Below are positions 60,422 through 64,000 of a stretch of DNA of 64,000 nt, in pieces (the first letter of the stretch is position 1; every line of letters begins with the position of its first letter). The translations under genes were made by a program, and so were the position numbers. The stretch spans positions 16,244,001 through 16,308,000 of the forward strand of contig OZ234498.1 in assembly GCA_965153455.1 (NCBI GenBank), read 5' to 3'. This stretch comes from Sphagnum compactum (taxonomy: Eukaryota; Bryophyta; Sphagnopsida; Sphagnales). Below the pieces are notes generated by a model. It did not search any database. It was not told where the DNA came from and saw only the letters and a list, made by a program, of their open reading frames with translations.

Positions 60422-61600
60422 TCTACCATTTCCAATTATTTAGATCATGAACATCTATCTGTTCCTGAACTAGTCACATCCCATTTGAAATGGGACTTTC
60501 ATAGAACAACTTTCATCTTGCACTTTCCACTCTTGAAAGAAGAATTGTTTGAACAAGATGATTCTTGTTGGCATCCCAATTTTAAGAAACAATACATCAT
60601 TTAGCAGTTATATCTCTTGCAAAGAATCAAACTGCAAAACAACGACTTTTTTAACATGAAATTTTGATTTGCATACACAACACACAATCTCCTACAAATC
60701 TAGTGTGGGCTGCTAATTGGAATTGTGGAGAGGTGCCAATTCCTTATAATTGCTGTGTTTGTTGCTACAAACAAAGAGCTTTTGAATTAGGTTAGGTATT
60801 CCTCAGACAAGCCTAGACTAGTTGGAAGAGCACAAACCAACAAATAACCGCCCAAAATCAAATAAAACCCAGGATGGTAACAAGACTGCCAAATGCAGCA
60901 TCCAAATTTGATCTGTCATTTTTCCTCTCAAAGGGCTGTTTGCGATGTGGAATTCTTGGGACTCAAATCCTAGGGTTAGCTTATTTCAAATCAAAATGGG
61001 AGTTTTCATACATTATAAATCTCCAAAGGAAGCTGAACATGAGGTCTGGCAGAATCTAGCGGCGTTTCTGACATACCATAAGAGAAAAAAGAACAAACAC
61101 CATGCACCAGAGGTCTTTTTTTGGCCAAATAATTGCCAAAATTTCCCATCTAAAAAGGTCCAGCCACCTTAACAAAGGAAATAAAGGTTGAAAAATCAAC
61201 CCTTTTTACCAAAAATCAGATGTGTCATCATGACCAGCACCAAATAGCCACCTTAAACATAGAATGTACCTTTTGCCAAAGCTTTTGTTTCATTGCCAAA
61301 GCTTTTGTTTCAGTAGTGAATGTGGATGCCTAAAGTACCCCCTTGTAGCCACAATAGGCATCAATCGCTTGCTCACAAGACTCCCAATTTCCTCCCCAGG
61401 CCTATTGCAACATGCAAGTTGTGGCTTGACCTAGATTTTGTATTTATTCAATGTTGAGCAAGGTTCTTGGCAGCAGAAGAGGAACATTGCAAACTTGCAC
61501 AATGCAATGTGCTTGTAAGCTTGCAATTAATTGTTTTTTGACAAGTTGATGTGACTTGATGTGACTTGATACTTGTTAACCTTGTTTTATAGGTCAATGT
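60422..61600. other. Upstream side of the PFK gene, start exon not placed
   Basis: The missing N-terminal exon with the transit peptide should lie here or beyond. No minus-strand ATG frame rich in Ser/Thr with a fitting donor could be chosen with confidence. Confidence 0.3.
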
Positions 61601-61609
61601 TCTCATTCT

Positions 61610-61880
61610 ATGCTTGTAGGTCGTCAATGCCTTCAGTGTGCATTGTAGCTCTTGTTGGTCGTTGACACGCTCGTTGTGCAGTTGCAATCGTCATATGCTT
61701 GTAGGTCATCAATGCATTCATTGCATGTAACAACAGCTACAACTCTTGGTAGTCATCAACATGTTCATCATGCAATTGCAATCATCATGTGCTTGTAGGT
61801 CATTGATGCACTCATTGTGTGTTCCAACTTTTGCTGGTCATCGACACATTCATCGTGCACTGCAACTATTGTAGCTCTTA
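61610..61880. repeat. Satellite with alternating 38/47-bp units, left part
   Basis: GTAGGTC(A/G)TCAATGC and TTGGTCGTTGACACG-like words alternate at about 61617, 61655, 61702, 61749, 61796 and 61834. CATTCATTGTGCA and GCAATCATCATGTGC lie between. Confidence 0.75.
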
Positions 61881-62430
61881 ACTAATTGGGGGTCCTCGCA
61901 ATAGGTGTGAATTTGACTAGAACTTACACCATTCCAAAGGATTGCAAAATCACCTTTAGCAATTCCACTTGTTCTAGTAACTCACCTCTACTTCATCTTT
62001 GCCCTTGTGAGAATTTTCCTTTTTTGTATACATATTCCTTGTTTGCTAAATTTTCCATTCCATGAGTCTTGTCTTGGAACTTTATAAAAGAAAACATAGT
62101 GGCCCTTTTTATTTTCTAACTGCAATTTCTTGGAGTTTTTCTGTGGGTGAATTTCTATTTTTTTTACAAATATTTTTTTTCATTACAATGCACATAGTGA
62201 AAGTTTATAGTTTTCAACTAAGAATTGGGTATGTGATCTTGACCCAACTCAAGGGGCTTCACCAATTGCATCTACTCCAGTTTCTTCTATTGGAGGTATG
62301 TTTTCCAAGATGTTTTTCAATTCTCTTTGCTCTTGGAATATTTTCATTTTTCAATTGGTTTGCTTTGAATTTTCAATTTTGCACAACTAATAAATAACTT
62401 CTATGTAGTAATTTTTTAAACCATCACCCC
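61881..62430. mobile_element. Sequence of about 550 bp interrupting the satellite
   Basis: The satellite pattern stops near 61880 and resumes near 62436. The 111-codon plus frame at 62062-62397 is hydrophobic and without a motif. The insertion type is unknown. Confidence 0.35.
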
Positions 62431-62900
62431 TAGTCATTGATGAGTTCATTGTGCATTGCAATTCTTGTAGGTTTGTTGACATGTTCATCATGCATTAGAT
62501 TTGTTGTAACTCTTGTTAATTGTCGACATGTTCATTGCACATTACAGTTGTACTTAGTTGTCAATGCATTCGTCACATGCTACATATGCTACATATTTAC
62601 TTGATTATCAATGCGTTGATTGCACACTGGACCTATTGTAGCTCTACAAGTTGGGTCATTGACACATTCATGGTGCACTGCACCTACTACAATTAGCTAC
62701 TATTCTTGGTCATCAATGTGTTCATTATGTGTTGCAATTGTTGTTAGTTGTTTACACATTACAAATTTTGTAACTTCTGTTAATAATCGACGCATTCATT
62801 GCACATTGTAGTTCTTGCTAGCCATTAATGTTCATTTTGCTCTACAATTCTTATTGGTCATCGATGTGTTAATTCATCATGTGTTATATCTTTTCTTGGT
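62431..62900. repeat. Satellite, right part
   Basis: The 61.6-kb array resumes with TTGATGAGTTCATTGTGCATTG-like units, more diverged, up to about 62900. Confidence 0.65.
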
Positions 62901-63099
62901 TATTAACATGCACAAGTAAAACTCATAATCTTAACATTTTTTTGAATGTTTTTTCTGTAATGGTTTTTATATTTTGTGGAATTCTAGTCTCAAGTTCTAG
63001 TCATCACTCCTTTCAAACTTTTTAAACCTCCAAACAACTTCAAGTTTCGTTGCTTGTTTGGTTAGCAAAATAAGGCAATTGGTAATGTTATTGATAGTA

Positions 63100-64000
63100 G
63101 CAACCAAGGTGCAATGAGGGCTTTGAAAGATAAAGGAAATCAATCATGAATGAGGGAAATTCATCTTAAATTATTTAACATTTGAAGTTGAACTTGAAAA
63201 AAACCTACACAAAATTGAGCTTGAGTGTAAGAAAAGAAAAAAGGCTTATGAATTGAATTTAAAATTTCAAGACTTTGAGGTTGCAAAATTGCAATGGGCA
63301 AAAGTGTTTTGAGTGAAAACATGTTTGTCACACATGTTCAATGCAAGATTTTCACAAAGGTTATGGGCAAGGAAAAACTTTTTATTCCAAAGTTTGATTA
63401 TTTTTATAAACATGTTGGTACAAAAAATTATTTCCCCCATGCCTAGTGTTCCTAAAAGTACATTCTCTTATGTTAAGGATTGTCAACATGTTAAAAATGA
63501 GGTGTTTTATGTTTCCAAGAGTGGGGAAAATGTGTTGGATAGGGTTACCCAAGGTATGACACATGAAGGCTTGAAGAAAGTCATTCAATTTGCCATCATT
63601 TTCTACCAACTCCAGAAAAGGAAAACCCATCTTGAATATGAAAGCATGAAAGGCTTGTTGCATTTCTTTCAAGTGAATTTTTTTTCGCAAAAGCATTGGT
63701 GTGACAATGTTGGTTAGTCCATGGCTGAAATAATACATGACATTGTCAAGGTAATCACTACAAAAGCTATGAAAATAACAAATTATATTCGATCTCTTGT
63801 GATGAAATGACAAGTGTTGATAATCATAGTTGGCTATCCTGACAAACATATGTCATTGATGATTGGTCCAAAATTCCAATTATGGTCTCCCTACAAAGGT
63901 GATTGAAAGGAGCTAATTTTGGAAATTTCACTAGAATTATCATTTAAACATTGTTTGATTGCTAGTAGTTTAACAAGTGAAACATTGTCTTCTACGCTCA
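63100..64000 (+). pseudogene. hAT transposase remnant 3, N-terminal part, cut by the window end
   Basis: The frame 63313-63717 contains VIQFAIIFYQLQKRKTHLEY, then ESMKGLLHFF and QKHWCDNVG. After stops it continues SMAEIIHDIVKVITTKAMKI, then SCDEMTSVDNHSWLS and DWSKIPIMVSLQR. The last blocks match those at 22446 in remnant 1 (DEITMIDNQSWVS), so it is the same hAT family. At least five stops are present. The rest lies beyond the window. Confidence 0.75.

Noticed and set aside
61448-61687. 79-codon minus frame
   Set aside because: It is created by the satellite repeat and has a repetitive sequence.
1-64000. tRNA, rRNA or other structured RNA genes
   Set aside because: I read for tRNA-like acceptor/TPsiC boxes and conserved rRNA words on both strands and found none that I could support.
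1-64000. A new multi-gene defence or metabolic system
   Set aside because: Only two intact genes were found, with unrelated roles. Everything else is explained by transposons, repeats or unassigned sequence, so no such system can be claimed.

Overview
This is nuclear DNA of a green plant of the streptophyte line. Two genes support that. One is a complete ALOG/LSH-family transcription factor gene at 3847-4497 (+), a family found in land plants and their close algal relatives. The other is a plastid-type (PFK4/PFK5 group) ATP-dependent 6-phosphofructokinase gene at about 45.1-60.2 kb (-), in at least 13 and probably 14 exons. The rest is AT-rich, repeat-rich DNA, with introns up to 4.4 kb. I cannot tell from sequence alone whether the source is a bryophyte, lycophyte, fern, gymnosperm or charophyte.

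Layout. 1-2.4 kb: no gene. 2.4-4.6 kb: a GC-rich island holding the ALOG gene and its upstream region. 4.6-10.6 kb: no recognisable gene, but one dispersed repeat copy with a perfect 40-bp palindrome and a small inverted-repeat (MITE-like) element. 10.6-17.3 kb: a decayed minus-strand Ty3-type chromovirus (chromodomain, integrase, RNase H, reverse transcriptase, protease, probable gag) broken up by three copies of a non-autonomous element of about 650-755 bp. 18.1-19.5 kb: a satellite with an insertion in it. 19.9-30.6 kb: a plus-strand hAT transposase remnant, opened by a roughly 6.45-kb block holding minisatellites, a two-exon candidate gene of unknown function, a GC-rich Helitron fragment with introns, and a 111-bp CACTA-type miniature element. 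31.4-32.8 kb: a possible second retrotransposon start with an LTR-like repeat. 35-43 kb: tandem repeats and a second hAT remnant split precisely by a 2.43-kb element with CACTG/TAGTG ends. 45-60 kb: the phosphofructokinase gene, with repeats in its introns. 61.6-62.9 kb: another interrupted satellite. 63.1-64.0 kb: a third hAT remnant running off the window.

Working genes. Only the ALOG gene and the phosphofructokinase gene look functional. They are 40 kb apart and nothing suggests that they work together. The phosphofructokinase was assembled by hand from GT-AG exons whose phases all agree. It lacks cysteines where the chloroplast enzyme of Arabidopsis is, as I recall, reported to carry its thioredoxin-controlled pair, and it has an unusual 25-residue tail. 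Its start codon and transit peptide were not found. I saw no new multi-gene system. The most informative features are the nested transposons, the candidate gene at 24.75 kb, and the oddities of the phosphofructokinase.
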